From NCBI GenBank assembly GCA_945869165.1, contig CAMBNY010000019.1, forward strand, positions 1 through 41,342: a DNA stretch of 41,342 bases. Direction: 5' to 3'. This DNA is from Comamonas sp. lk (GTDB lineage Bacteria; Pseudomonadota; Gammaproteobacteria; Burkholderiales; Burkholderiaceae_C). Both the position numbers and the translations under genes were made by a program. A model generated the notes under the pieces. That model searched no databases. It was not told where the DNA came from and saw only the letters and a list, made by a program, of their open reading frames with translations. How positions within the stretch are numbered: the first letter of the stretch is position 1; each line of letters opens with the position of its first letter. Shown here one piece after another: positions 17,967 to 25,267 of the stretch.

Positions 17967-18430
17967 GGCGCTACCAGCGGCAAAGTGGGGAAGTAGTTGC
18001 GGTAGCGCGCCGCATCCCGCGTGAGCAATTGCATTTGCCCTACTAGCGCATGCGCGCCGATGTAGAAATCGGGCATGGGGGAGGTCTTGCTGCCTTGCGC
18101 TTGGCGATAGACCTTGAAGGCTTGCCCAGCCAGAAACGCGGCATCCCAGGGCAAAGCTTCGCGCACCAAGGGCAAGCCGGCGAGCGCGGCTTCCAGATCA
18201 CTGGCGCGTTCAAAACGGGGGCTGATTTCGGCCAGGATTAAGGGATTGATGACCAAAGGGGCCAGCGCGGCGCAGGCTTCAAGTTGGTCTAAAGACCAGG
18301 TGGCCCAGTGCGGGTCGTCGGCTAGCACATCGATGAGCACGCAGCTATCGACCAGCGTGGCGCGGGGCAAGGCCTGCACGAGGTAGCGCGCGCTGGGCTC
18401 AGCGGCTGTGTGGTTTGGCGGTACGGCCAC
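17963..18430 (-). CDS. PIN-domain toxin (VapC-like)
   Basis: PIN toxins are metal-dependent ribonucleases. The 155-residue product has the acidic residues expected: VDSCVLIDVL with Asp28, a glutamate in PLILAEIS, MPDFYIGAHAL and TRDAARYRNYFP near the C-terminus. The start is probably the GTG at 18430, two bp after the antitoxin stop codon (18435-18433); a shorter start near residue 20 is possible since about 25 residues precede the PIN strand. It is the second gene of an antitoxin-toxin pair with the AbrB-type gene. The stop overlaps uup by 4 bp. Confidence 0.88.
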
Positions 18431-18432
18431 AG

Positions 18433-18672
18433 TCAGCCACGCAAAAAGGCCATGAATTCGTCGGTACCCATGTTTTTGAAATGGGCGGCGTTGGCGCTGC
18501 CGCGCACCCGCGCAAAGGCGGCGCGCACGGAGCTGACGGGGCGCGCTACCGCGCGGATCAACACTTCGCCGTTGTCGCGCACCTCAAATTCGACTTCGCT
18601 GTGGGGGTGCAAGCCGGCTTTTTCACGCACCGCCTGCGGAATCGTGACCTGCCCTTTGCTGGTGATTTTCAT
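18433..18672 (-). CDS. AbrB/MazE-family antitoxin
   Basis: The 79-residue product begins MKITSKGQVTIPQAVREKAGL, the SpoVT/AbrB swapped-hairpin DNA-binding fold, followed by a flexible C-terminal part (FKNMGTDEFMAFLRG) that would wrap the PIN toxin. It lies just upstream of the toxin on the same strand. AAGGAT lies 5 nt before the ATG, and a 26-bp near-palindrome (18677-18702) covers the ribosome site and the presumed transcription start, which fits self-repression by the antitoxin or complex. Confidence 0.9.
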   Translation of the reverse strand: MKITSKGQVTIPQAVREKAGLHPHSEVEFEVRDNGEVLIRAVARPVSSVRAAFARVRGSANAAHFKNMGTDEFMAFLRG

Positions 18673-18676
18673 CGTA

Positions 18677-18702
18677 GATCCTTACTTTAGAAAGTAAGAA
18701 TC
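18677..18702. promoter_or_regulatory. Operator of the AbrB/PIN toxin-antitoxin pair
   Basis: A 26-bp inverted repeat with a 2-bp centre has the perfect inner arms CTTACTTT (18681-18688) and AAAGTAAG (18691-18698), extended outward by GAT/ATC with one mismatch. It begins 5 bp before the antitoxin ATG (18672), overlaps its ribosome site, and starts right after the CoA-transferase stop codon. On the minus strand a TAAGAT -10-like element overlaps its distal edge. Confidence 0.7.
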
Positions 18703-19956
18703 TTACCCAACAACCCCCTGCGAGCGCAAGTGGGCGATAGCAGCGGCGTCCAGGCCCCATTCGCGCAGCAGCTCGTCAGTATGTTCGCCCAGGGCTGGCG
18801 GCGCACGGTGCAGCACCGGCGGGTTGTCGGCTAGGCGCAAGGGGCTGGCGACCGAGCTAATGGAAGCTACGGCAGTGGCGGCTTGGACGGCATCGCTGGT
18901 GGGCTGCGTGACAGCCAGGCCACGGGCCTGCACCTGGGCGTCGGCAAAGGCCTCGGCCACCGAGTTGATGGGGCCGCAGGGCACGGCATGGTGCTCCAGG
19001 TCGGCAATCCATTGCGCGGTAGTGCGGGTACGGGTGACGGCCTGCATCATGGGTTCCAGCGTTTCACGGTGTCGCACGCGTTCAATGTTGGTGTGAAAGC
19101 GCGGATCGGCAGCCCATTCGGGGTGACCGGCGACGGTACAAAAGCGCGCAAACTGGCCGTCGTTACCAATGGCCAAAAGCATCGCGCTGTCTTGGGTTTC
19201 AAAATCGCGGTAAGGCACCAGGCTGGGGTGGCTGTTGCCCTGGCGCTTGGGCGCTTGCCCGGTGTTCAAAAAGCCCGCCGCTTGGTTGGCCAGAATGGCC
19301 ATGCCCACATCGAGCAAGCTCATGTCGATATGCTGACCTTGGCCGCTGCGGTGACGCACCTCGATGGCCGCCAAAATCGCGCTACAGGCATAGACACCGG
19401 TGAACACATCGGTAAGCGCCACGCCCACGCGCTGCGGTGTGCCGCCGGGCGTGCCCTCGGGTTTGCCGGTAATGCTCATCATGCCGCTCATGGCCTGGAT
19501 CATCAAGTCGTAACCGGCGCGCTCGGCGTAGGGGCCGGTTTGGCCGAAACCGGTTATTGAGCAATAAATCAGGCGTGGATTAAGCGCACGCAAACTGGCG
19601 TAATCCAGCCCGTAATGCGCCAGGCCGCCGACCTTGAAGTTTTCAACCAAGATGTCGCATTGCAGTGCCAGTTGTTTGATCAAGGCCTGCCCTTCGGGCT
19701 TGGCAATGTCAATCGCTATCGAACGTTTGTTGCGGTTGCAGGCGGTGAAATAGCTGGCGTGCGCGGTGTCCTGACCTTGCGCATCTTGCATAAAGGGCGG
19801 GCCCCAGTGGCGGGTGTCGTCACCCTCTCCGGGCTTTTCGATTTTGATGACATCGGCGCCCATGTCTGCCAGCATCTGCGTACACCAGGGGCCGGCGAGC
19901 ACGCGCGTCAGGTCCAGAACTTTGAGGTGGGCGAGGGCGGGGGTGGTTTGGGGCAT
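18703..19956 (-). CDS. CaiB/BaiF family (class III) CoA-transferase
   Basis: Class III CoA-transferases move CoA between carboxylic acids. The 417-residue product has the family opening LKVLDLTRVLAGPWCTQMLADMGADVIKIEKP (split; residues about 11-42), NRNKRSIAIDI and LVENFKVGGL, and the catalytic aspartate in AGYDLMIQAMSGMM near residue 150. The C-terminal domain includes PCGPINSVAEAFADAQVQAR. The substrate is not evident; the acyl-CoA dehydrogenase upstream on the same strand suggests a role in short acyl-CoA metabolism, which is inference. About 100 bp separate it from the YchJ-like gene, with an imperfect stem-loop between. Confidence 0.9.
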   Translation of the reverse strand: MPQTTPALAHLKVLDLTRVLAGPWCTQMLADMGADVIKIEKPGEGDDTRHWGPPFMQDAQGQDTAHASYFTACNRNKRSIAIDIAKPEGQALIKQLALQCDILVENFKVGGLAHYGLDYASLRALNPRLIYCSITGFGQTGPYAERAGYDLMIQAMSGMMSITGKPEGTPGGTPQRVGVALTDVFTGVYACSAILAAIEVRHRSGQGQHIDMSLLDVGMAILANQAAGFLNTGQAPKRQGNSHPSLVPYRDFETQDSAMLLAIGNDGQFARFCTVAGHPEWAADPRFHTNIERVRHRETLEPMMQAVTRTRTTAQWIADLEHHAVPCGPINSVAEAFADAQVQARGLAVTQPTSDAVQAATAVASISSVASPLRLADNPPVLHRAPPALGEHTDELLREWGLDAAAIAHLRSQGVVG

Positions 19957-19986
19957 GGTGGGGGCTTTAGATCTGCATTTGGGAGT

Positions 19987-20008
19987 GCGCTAGCCTAACG
20001 CCTAGCGC
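19987..20008. repeat. Inverted repeat before the CoA-transferase gene
   Basis: GCGCTAG (19987-19993) and CTAGCGC (20002-20008) form a 7-bp perfect stem with an 8-nt loop, between the YchJ-like stop and the CoA-transferase start. No T tract follows on either strand. It may weaken read-through or bind a regulator. Confidence 0.35.
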
Positions 20009-20055
20009 GGCGAACTGCTTTGCGCTACATCGAAATCGATACAAGGCCCGAGGCC

Positions 20056-20487
20056 TCAAGCCAGCTGCACCCCATCCACATACCACCAGCGCCCGTCTTG
20101 CAGCACAAAGCGGCTGCGCTCGTGCAGTCGCCAGGAGCTGGCGCCTTGCGGTTTGAAGCGGGCGATAAATTCCACTTCGGCGTCGGTCGCGCTGCTGACT
20201 AGCGCTTTGCGCACTTCCAAGCCCAGCCATTTGCCCGTAGTGTCAAAGCCGACGTGCGCGGGGCGGGTGCTGGTATGCCAGGTGCCCAGCAAATAGGATT
20301 CACGCTGTAAGACAAAAGCGCTGTAGCGCGAGCGCATCAGGCTTTGGGCATCCGCAGCGGGCGAGGCTGCATCGCCTTCCAGATACTGCCCGCAACACGC
20401 GGAAAACCGCAGCGGCTTTCCGCTTGTGCCAGCCCTCGCACAGGGGCAGGGCTGGTCGCCTTGCAAAGCCAGCGGGCCTGCGTTCAT
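20056..20487 (-). CDS. YchJ/UPF0225 family SEC-C-type protein
   Basis: The 143-residue product has a cysteine-rich zinc-binding N-terminus (CPCARA, then FSACCGQYLEG; residues about 14-35) of the SEC-C kind, then SLMRSRYSAFVLQRESYLLGTWH, the signature of the YchJ family, and an NTF2-like body. Its role is unknown; the SEC-C motif in SecA binds SecB and ribosomes. The start at 20487 was chosen because ATG overlaps the rhodanese TGA (ATGA) and the cysteine motif begins soon after. Sequence further upstream in the same frame is just the rhodanese gene read out of frame. Translational coupling with the rhodanese gene is likely. Confidence 0.85.
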   Translation of the reverse strand: MNAGPLALQGDQPCPCARAGTSGKPLRFSACCGQYLEGDAASPAADAQSLMRSRYSAFVLQRESYLLGTWHTSTRPAHVGFDTTGKWLGLEVRKALVSSATDAEVEFIARFKPQGASSWRLHERSRFVLQDGRWWYVDGVQLA

Positions 20488-20915
20488 CCGCCTTTGGCGG
20501 CCTTGGCTTGCGCTTTGTGGGCTTCCCAGCTTTGCACCGGCGCGCCGTCTTTGACCCAAGCAGCAAAGCCACCGTCGACATGGGCCACATTCGTCATGCC
20601 CATTTCTTGCAAGGCTTTGGTGGCCAATGCGCTGCGCCAGCTGGCGGCGCAAAACAGCACATATTCTTTGGCCTCGTCGCCAAACACCGGTTTGAAATAG
20701 GGCGAGGCCGGGTCCACCCAAAATTCCAGCATGCCGCGTGGCGCTAGCACCGCGCCTTCGATGGTGCCTTCACGCTCGGCTTCGCGGATGTCGCGAATAT
20801 CCACCAATTGCATACGTCCGTCGGCCAGGCGTTCACGCACTTGCGTCACTGAATAGGTCGTGATACAGGCATTGGCCTCATCGACGAGTTGGCGAAATCC
20901 TTTGGTAATCGGCAT
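20484..20915 (-). CDS. Rhodanese-like sulfurtransferase
   Basis: The 143-residue product is a single rhodanese domain. LVDIRDIREAEREGTIEGAVLAPRG (split over about residues 37-61) is the conserved N-terminal part. The active loop is in YVLFCAASWRSALAT, with Cys89 as the sulfur carrier and the R-S closing the loop; VDGGFAAW ends the domain. It would transfer sulfane sulfur to cyanide or a protein acceptor. The ATG at 20915 has AAGGAG 7 nt upstream, so the longer open frame into the acyl-CoA dehydrogenase gene is not used. It lies 22 bp after that gene on the same strand. Confidence 0.92.
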   Translation of the reverse strand: MPITKGFRQLVDEANACITTYSVTQVRERLADGRMQLVDIRDIREAEREGTIEGAVLAPRGMLEFWVDPASPYFKPVFGDEAKEYVLFCAASWRSALATKALQEMGMTNVAHVDGGFAAWVKDGAPVQSWEAHKAQAKAAKGG

Positions 20916-20937
20916 GCTGTCTCCTTGTGTTGTAGGT

Positions 20938-22068
20938 TCACGCCAGGGCGCGTTGGATGATGATTTTTTGCACGTCGCTGGTGCCTTCGTATATCTGGCA
21001 GACGCGCACATCGCGGTAAATGCGCTCCACCGGAAAGTCGCTCACATAGCCATAGCCGCCCAGGGTTTGGATGGCTACGGTACATACTTTTTCAGCCATC
21101 TCGCTGGCAAACAGTTTGGCCATGGCCGCTTCTTTCAGGCAAGGCCGGCCGGCGTCGCGCAAGGCCGCTGCATGCCATATCAATTGGCGCGCTGCCTCTA
21201 ACTGCGTTGCACACTCCGCCAGCCGAAAGCCCACCGCCTGGTGGTTAAAGATGGGCGCACCAAAACTCTGTCGGTCTTTGGAATAAGCGAGTGCCACTTC
21301 AAACGCGCTGCGCGCCATGCCCACGCTTTGCGCGGCGATGCCGATGCGCCCGCCCTCCAGACCACCCAAAGCGATGGCATAGCCTTCGCCTTCTTTGCCG
21401 ATCAGGTTCTCTGCCGAAATGCGACAGTTATCAAAATTGATTTGCGCGGTGTCGCTGCTGTGCTGGCCCAGCTTGTCTTCCAGCCTTGCCACTACATAAC
21501 CCGGCGCAGTGGTAGGCACCAAAAACGCGCTCATGCCTTTTTTGCCCGCGCCTTTATCGGTGACGGCAACCACGATCGCTACATCGGCATTCTTGCCGCT
21601 GGTGATGAATTGCTTCACCCCATTGAGCACATAGGCATCGCCTTCGCGCGATGCCGTGGTGCGCAGGCTGGAAGCGTCCGAGCCCACATGCGGCTCAGTC
21701 AAGCAAAACGCGCCCAGCATTTCGCCGCGCGCCAAAGGCGTGAGCCACTGCTGCTTTTGCGCGGCATTGCCGTAGCGCATCAAGATGGCGTTGACCGGGC
21801 AATTGGTCACGCTGATCACGGTGCTCGTGCCACCGTCGCCCGCCGCAATCTCTTCCAGTACCAAAGCCAGCGTCAGGTAATCAAGCTGCACGCCGCCGTA
21901 TTCCTCAGGCACGCAAATGCCATACGCGCCCAGCGCCGCCAGGCCCTTGTGTGCCTCTTTGGGAAATATATGTTCCTTGTCCCAGCGCGCAGCGTTAGGC
22001 CACAGTTCGTTTTGCGCAAATTCGCGCACCGCGTCGCGAATGGCTTCTTGGTCGGGGGTGAGGAGCAT
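20938..22068 (-). CDS. Acyl-CoA dehydrogenase (short-chain type)
   Basis: An FAD enzyme that oxidises acyl-CoA to trans-2-enoyl-CoA with electron transfer flavoprotein as acceptor. The 376-residue protein has the family marks LGAYGICVPEEYGG (about residue 47-60), AFCLTEPHVGSDASSLRT (residues about 119-136), LNGVKQFITSG and the C-terminal IQTLGGYGYVSDFPVERIYRD. The catalytic glutamate is in CQIYEGTSDVQK near the C-terminus, the position used by short- and medium-chain enzymes, unlike the isovaleryl-CoA enzyme at 27775. Exact chain preference is not clear. It leads a likely operon with the rhodanese and YchJ-like genes. Confidence 0.92.
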   Translation of the reverse strand: MLLTPDQEAIRDAVREFAQNELWPNAARWDKEHIFPKEAHKGLAALGAYGICVPEEYGGVQLDYLTLALVLEEIAAGDGGTSTVISVTNCPVNAILMRYGNAAQKQQWLTPLARGEMLGAFCLTEPHVGSDASSLRTTASREGDAYVLNGVKQFITSGKNADVAIVVAVTDKGAGKKGMSAFLVPTTAPGYVVARLEDKLGQHSSDTAQINFDNCRISAENLIGKEGEGYAIALGGLEGGRIGIAAQSVGMARSAFEVALAYSKDRQSFGAPIFNHQAVGFRLAECATQLEAARQLIWHAAALRDAGRPCLKEAAMAKLFASEMAEKVCTVAIQTLGGYGYVSDFPVERIYRDVRVCQIYEGTSDVQKIIIQRALA

Positions 22069-22129
22069 AAAAGTTCTAACTACAGTGGGGCGAAAATTTG
22101 GGGCAATTCAGAGGAGGCCGGAAACCTGC

Positions 22130-22417
22130 TTAAAGCCTTGGGCCCAACAACTCGTACACATCATCGCGGGTGCTGATGGCCAAAATCGTCAGTTGTCGCC
22201 GCTTGTCGTCTACATGGTACGCGAGGCGGTACTGGGGCGAAGTGATTTTTATTTTGTACAAATCGGGCGCGCCATGCAATGCGTCTTTGGCAACACGCGG
22301 GCTGCTTAAGCGCTGCTTAATCAACTTGGACGTAAAGCGCTTTTTCACCGCCTCGTCCAGTTTGGCCCACTCCCGTTCGGCTTGCGGGTGTATGGCCAAG
22401 GTATAAATTTGGCTCAC
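22130..22417 (-). CDS. RelE/ParE-superfamily toxin
   Basis: The 95-residue product has the RelE fold order: YTLAIHPQAEREWAKLDEAVKKRF (split) at the N-terminus, a helical part with LSSPRVAKDAL, then YKIKITSPQYRLAYHVDDKRRQLTILAIS, where R and Y residues of the core strands match RelE. RelE toxins cut mRNA on the ribosome. It overlaps the antitoxin gene by 4 bp (22414-22417), a typical toxin-antitoxin coupling. No toxin residue looks obviously lost. Confidence 0.9.
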   Translation of the reverse strand: MSQIYTLAIHPQAEREWAKLDEAVKKRFTSKLIKQRLSSPRVAKDALHGAPDLYKIKITSPQYRLAYHVDDKRRQLTILAISTRDDVYELLGPRL

Positions 22418-22665
22418 AGGTCCGAAGGGTTGATTACCCGCGCACTCTTAAGAGTACTTAGGCGCTCAATGGCTTTATCGGAAACGACGCGGTCCGCCAA
22501 GGCATCGAGCACGCGCTCCATCCACACCTGGGAGACGATATAGCCAGCCGGTTTGTTGTGGTTAAGCACGACCAGCGCCTCGTCCCCCGCCTGCTCAAAC
22601 ACCCTGGCCGGGGCTTCGCGCAGTTCAGATATACCAATGCTTGTTTTTGCCAGTAGCGCGTCCAT
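22414..22665 (-). CDS. Phd/YefM-family antitoxin
   Basis: The 83-residue product begins with a Phd/YefM-like segment (TSIGISELREAPARVFEQAGDEALVVLNHNKPAGYIV, split over residues 8-44), which forms the dimeric DNA-binding domain, and ends in a charged, likely unfolded toxin-binding tail. AAAGG lies about 6 nt before the ATG. The perfect palindrome at 22678-22691 in its promoter region is the probable autoregulatory site. It forms a pair with the RelE-type toxin downstream. Confidence 0.88.
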   Translation of the reverse strand: MDALLAKTSIGISELREAPARVFEQAGDEALVVLNHNKPAGYIVSQVWMERVLDALADRVVSDKAIERLSTLKSARVINPSDL

Positions 22666-22677
22666 GGGGTGCCTTTC

Positions 22678-22691
22678 GACGAAATTTCGTC
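22678..22691. promoter_or_regulatory. Palindromic operator of the Phd/RelE pair
   Basis: GACGAAATTTCGTC is a perfect 14-bp palindrome, centred about 20 bp upstream of the antitoxin ATG (22665) in the 123-bp gap between two divergent toxin-antitoxin pairs. Its position fits repression by the Phd/YefM antitoxin. The other side of the gap shows a TAGAAT -10-like element before the ribbon-helix-helix gene, so cross-regulation is possible. Confidence 0.6.
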
Positions 22692-22788
22692 TATTTTACT
22701 GGCCTGCGGCGGGGCCTACTACGCTGATACCCATCCAATTCAGGGGCCGTGCATAGAATAAGTCACTTCGCACTCCCAAGGTGACACC

Positions 22789-23088
22789 ATGCCCACTTTT
22801 GCAAAACCACGTACGGCCACTGTGACGCTCAAACTCGACGCTGCGTTTCGGGATCGCATCAAATCACTGGCGGCAACCAAGAAGCGCAGCTCGCACTACC
22901 TGATGAAAGAGGCTATCGAGCGTTACTTGTCTTTTGAAGAAGCACAGCAAGCCGTTTTGCAAAGCGTGGATGATTCCATTGCCCATTTTGAAGCGACGGG
23001 CTTGCACATCACCCATGAGGAAGTTCAGGCATGGGCTAAGGAAATCAGAGCTAAGCCCGAGGCTCAACTGCCGAAATGTCACGCATAA
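22789..23088 (+). CDS. Ribbon-helix-helix (CopG/ParD-like) antitoxin
   Basis: The 99-residue product has an N-terminal ribbon-helix-helix domain: TATVTLKLDAAFRDRIKSLAATKKRSSHYLMKEAI (split over residues 9-43) with the beta strand followed by two helices. The C-terminal half, rich in acidic and helical residues, would bind the ParE toxin. AAGGTG lies 5 nt before the ATG. The stop lies inside the toxin gene (13-bp overlap), so the two are translated together. Confidence 0.88.
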   Translation: MPTFAKPRTATVTLKLDAAFRDRIKSLAATKKRSSHYLMKEAIERYLSFEEAQQAVLQSVDDSIAHFEATGLHITHEEVQAWAKEIRAKPEAQLPKCHA

Positions 23089-23417
23089 AGTATTCGGAAT
23101 CAGCCCATAATGATCTAGCGAGATTGCACCAATTCATCGCGCAATACGATGAAAAAATCGCCGAAAGAGCGCTCGCCACAATCATCGAAGGCATTGACTA
23201 CATCGCCGCCCATCCGCTAAGCGGTAGTCCCCTTGCGGAGCGACAGAACCTGCGGCGGTCGGTCATTGACTTTGGCGCAACTGGATATTTGGTTTTTCAT
23301 AAGCGCTATGAAAGACAGGATGTCAATTTCATAGCCAGAATCATTCACCAAAAAGAATGGTACGACGAGACGAATATCGGGCTGGCAGAAGATGCTGGCG
23401 GCGGGAATACCAAATAG
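23076..23417 (+). CDS. ParE/RelE-superfamily toxin
   Basis: The 113-residue product has the ParE layout: IKYSESAHNDLARLHQFIAQYDEKIAERA (split) for the two N-terminal helices, HPLSGSPLAERQNLRRSVIDFGATGYLVFHKRYE (split) for the central strands, and ARIIHQKEWY at the conserved C-terminal end. About 15 residues follow that end and look like drift. ParE proteins inhibit DNA gyrase. It overlaps its antitoxin by 13 bp. The stop is followed by a 122-bp noncoding stretch with a poly-C tract. Confidence 0.88.
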   Translation: MSRIKYSESAHNDLARLHQFIAQYDEKIAERALATIIEGIDYIAAHPLSGSPLAERQNLRRSVIDFGATGYLVFHKRYERQDVNFIARIIHQKEWYDETNIGLAEDAGGGNTK

Positions 23418-23470
23418 TGTGTTGTTGGAGGGTCTCAGAAGACGGCAATGGGACGAAATCGCTCTGGCCG

Positions 23471-23480
23471 CCCCCCCCCC
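23471..23480. repeat. Poly-C tract (10 C)
   Basis: Ten consecutive cytosines lie in the 122-bp gap between the ParE gene and the stop of the convergent Gfa-like gene. No other homopolymer of this length is evident in the window. It is outside any supported gene, so slippage would not shift a reading frame that I can identify; it could also be a place where read length was misjudged. Confidence 0.8.
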
Positions 23481-23539
23481 GCCACGAAGTCTCATTGTTT
23501 GCGCACAAAGGTCAAACATCTTGCACGCCCGCCAAATTT

Positions 23540-23986
23540 CTAGTGCACAGCCTGCCAAGCCTGCATCAGCGCGCCCATGCTCTCTGGGTTACCTTCAAAC
23601 TGCACACAGTGTGGCGGGATTTCAACCCAGTCTTGTTTGCTTGCGACCCATATGTGGGCTACCGGGGAAAATTGAGAAGGCTCGTCCAGGCTGCCCGGCT
23701 TCACGCTGAGGATGCTTGAACCCAGCACCTGGTGGAACAAACGGCTGCCGCAGTCGGCGCAAAATTGGCAAGCCATCTGCTTGCCGCTGGAGGTTTGGCG
23801 AATCCATTCCTTCAACTGACCGCGCTCCAAATGCAGCTCTGCCTGCTCCAACCAGGCTGCCATGCCAAAGGCGCTGCCGGACTGGCGCTGGCATTCGGTG
23901 CAATGGCACACAAAAGCCGTGACCGGCTTACCAGTTACGGCAAACCGCACTGCACCGCATTGGCACTGGCCGCTAATTTTTGCCAT
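23540..23986 (-). CDS. GFA-like (glutathione-dependent formaldehyde-activating fold) zinc protein
   Basis: The 148-residue product has the three cysteine clusters of the Gfa/CENP-V fold: GQCQCGAVRF (residues about 5-14), CHCTECQRQSGSAF (about 27-40) and FCADCGSRLFHQ (about 77-88), which bind two zinc ions. In the founding enzyme the fold was linked to formation of S-hydroxymethylglutathione, but most members have no known activity, so only the fold is claimed. The ATG at 23986 directly precedes the first cysteine motif; no good ribosome site is seen. It lies 70 bp after the thiolase gene on the same strand. Confidence 0.85.
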   Translation of the reverse strand: MAKISGQCQCGAVRFAVTGKPVTAFVCHCTECQRQSGSAFGMAAWLEQAELHLERGQLKEWIRQTSSGKQMACQFCADCGSRLFHQVLGSSILSVKPGSLDEPSQFSPVAHIWVASKQDWVEIPPHCVQFEGNPESMGALMQAWQAVH

Positions 23987-24056
23987 CACCAAGCTACTGA
24001 GATCGATCGGGTCATTGACTTCAATCACCTTCAACCATTCATCAAGCGCACGCTGC

Positions 24057-25238
24057 TCAGAGCATTTCCACGGCCACTGCAGTCGCCTCGCCGCCCCCAA
24101 TACACAGCGTCGCCAGCCCGCGCTTCAAGCCCCGCGCCTTTAGCGCATGCAAAAGCGTGACCATGATGCGCGCACCAGACGCGCCAATCGGGTGGCCCAA
24201 GGCGCAGGCGCCGCCGTTGACGTTGACTTTGCCGTGCGCTATGCCCAGCTCTTTCATCAGCGCCATGGGTACGACGGCGAAAGCTTCGTTGACTTCCCAC
24301 AAGTCCACATCGCCCACGGCCCAACCGGCTTTGGCCAAGGCTTTTTGCGTGGCGCCCACGGGTGCGGTGGCAAACCACTCGGGCGCTTGCGCGTGGGTGG
24401 CGTGGCTGACGATGCGGGCCAGGGGCTTACAGCCCAATTGCGCTGCGGTGCTGGCGCGCATCAAGACCATGGCGGCTGCGCCGTCGTTGATCGACGAGCT
24501 GGAGGCGGCGGTAATCGTGCCGTCTTTTTTGAACGCGGGCTTGAGGCCGGGGATTTTGTCCAGCTTGATCTTGCCCGGCCCTTCGTCCGTGCTGACCACG
24601 CGCTCGCCACTGCGGTCTTTGACGGTGACGGGTGTGATTTCGGTGGCAAAAGCGCCGCTGGCAATGGACGCTTGCGCGCGCTGCACGCTGGCGGTGGCAA
24701 ACGCGTCTTGCTCGGCGCGGGTGAAGCTGTATTTGGCGGCGCAGTCTTCGCCGAAGGTGCCCATGCTGCGGCCTGCTTCGTAGGCGTCTTCCAGGCCGTC
24801 AAGCATCATGTGGTCATAGACCTTGTCGTGGCCCATGCGGTAGCCGCCACGGCCTTTGAGCAAGAGATAAGGCGCATTGGTCATGCTCTCCATGCCACCA
24901 GCTACCAGCACGTCCTGGCTGTGCGCAGCCAGCATATCGTGCGCAAACATAGCCGCGCGCATGCCCGAGCCGCACATTTTGGACAAGGTTACTGCGCCCG
25001 CGCTTTGCGGCAAGCCACCTTTAAACGCTGCCTGGCGCGCCGGGGCCTGGCCTTGACCGGCCATCAGGCAATTGCCAAACAAGACTTCGCCTACCGCATC
25101 AGGCGCAATGCCTGCGCGCTCCACGGCAGCGCGGATCGCGGCGCCGCCCAAGTCATGCGCGGCGAGACTAGAAAAGTCGCCCTGAAAACTCCCCATGGGA
25201 GTGCGGGCGGCGCTAACAATCACGATGGGGTCTTGCAT
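24057..25238 (-). CDS. Acetyl-CoA C-acyltransferase (thiolase)
   Basis: Thiolases join or split acyl-CoA units. The 393-residue product has the N-terminal VIVSAARTPMGSF, the nucleophile in SKMCGSGMRAAM (Cys89), NVNGGACALGHPIGASGARI near residue 340-359 and the second catalytic cysteine in LATLCIGGGEA. The ATG at 25238 has GAGGAG 7 nt upstream; the longer open frame overlaps the aceK stop codon and is less likely. In the leucine-degradation block it would split acetoacetyl-CoA into two acetyl-CoA. The reverse reaction (for PHA synthesis) is equally possible from sequence alone. Confidence 0.93.
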   Translation of the reverse strand: MQDPIVIVSAARTPMGSFQGDFSSLAAHDLGGAAIRAAVERAGIAPDAVGEVLFGNCLMAGQGQAPARQAAFKGGLPQSAGAVTLSKMCGSGMRAAMFAHDMLAAHSQDVLVAGGMESMTNAPYLLLKGRGGYRMGHDKVYDHMMLDGLEDAYEAGRSMGTFGEDCAAKYSFTRAEQDAFATASVQRAQASIASGAFATEITPVTVKDRSGERVVSTDEGPGKIKLDKIPGLKPAFKKDGTITAASSSSINDGAAAMVLMRASTAAQLGCKPLARIVSHATHAQAPEWFATAPVGATQKALAKAGWAVGDVDLWEVNEAFAVVPMALMKELGIAHGKVNVNGGACALGHPIGASGARIMVTLLHALKARGLKRGLATLCIGGGEATAVAVEML

Positions 25239-25267
25239 GGTGGGGCTCCTCAAATTAGCAGGGTTCA

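Noticed and set aside
20488..20721. Upstream extension of the YchJ-like frame.
   Set aside because: It is the rhodanese gene read in another frame. The ATGA overlap at 20484-20487 gives a better start.
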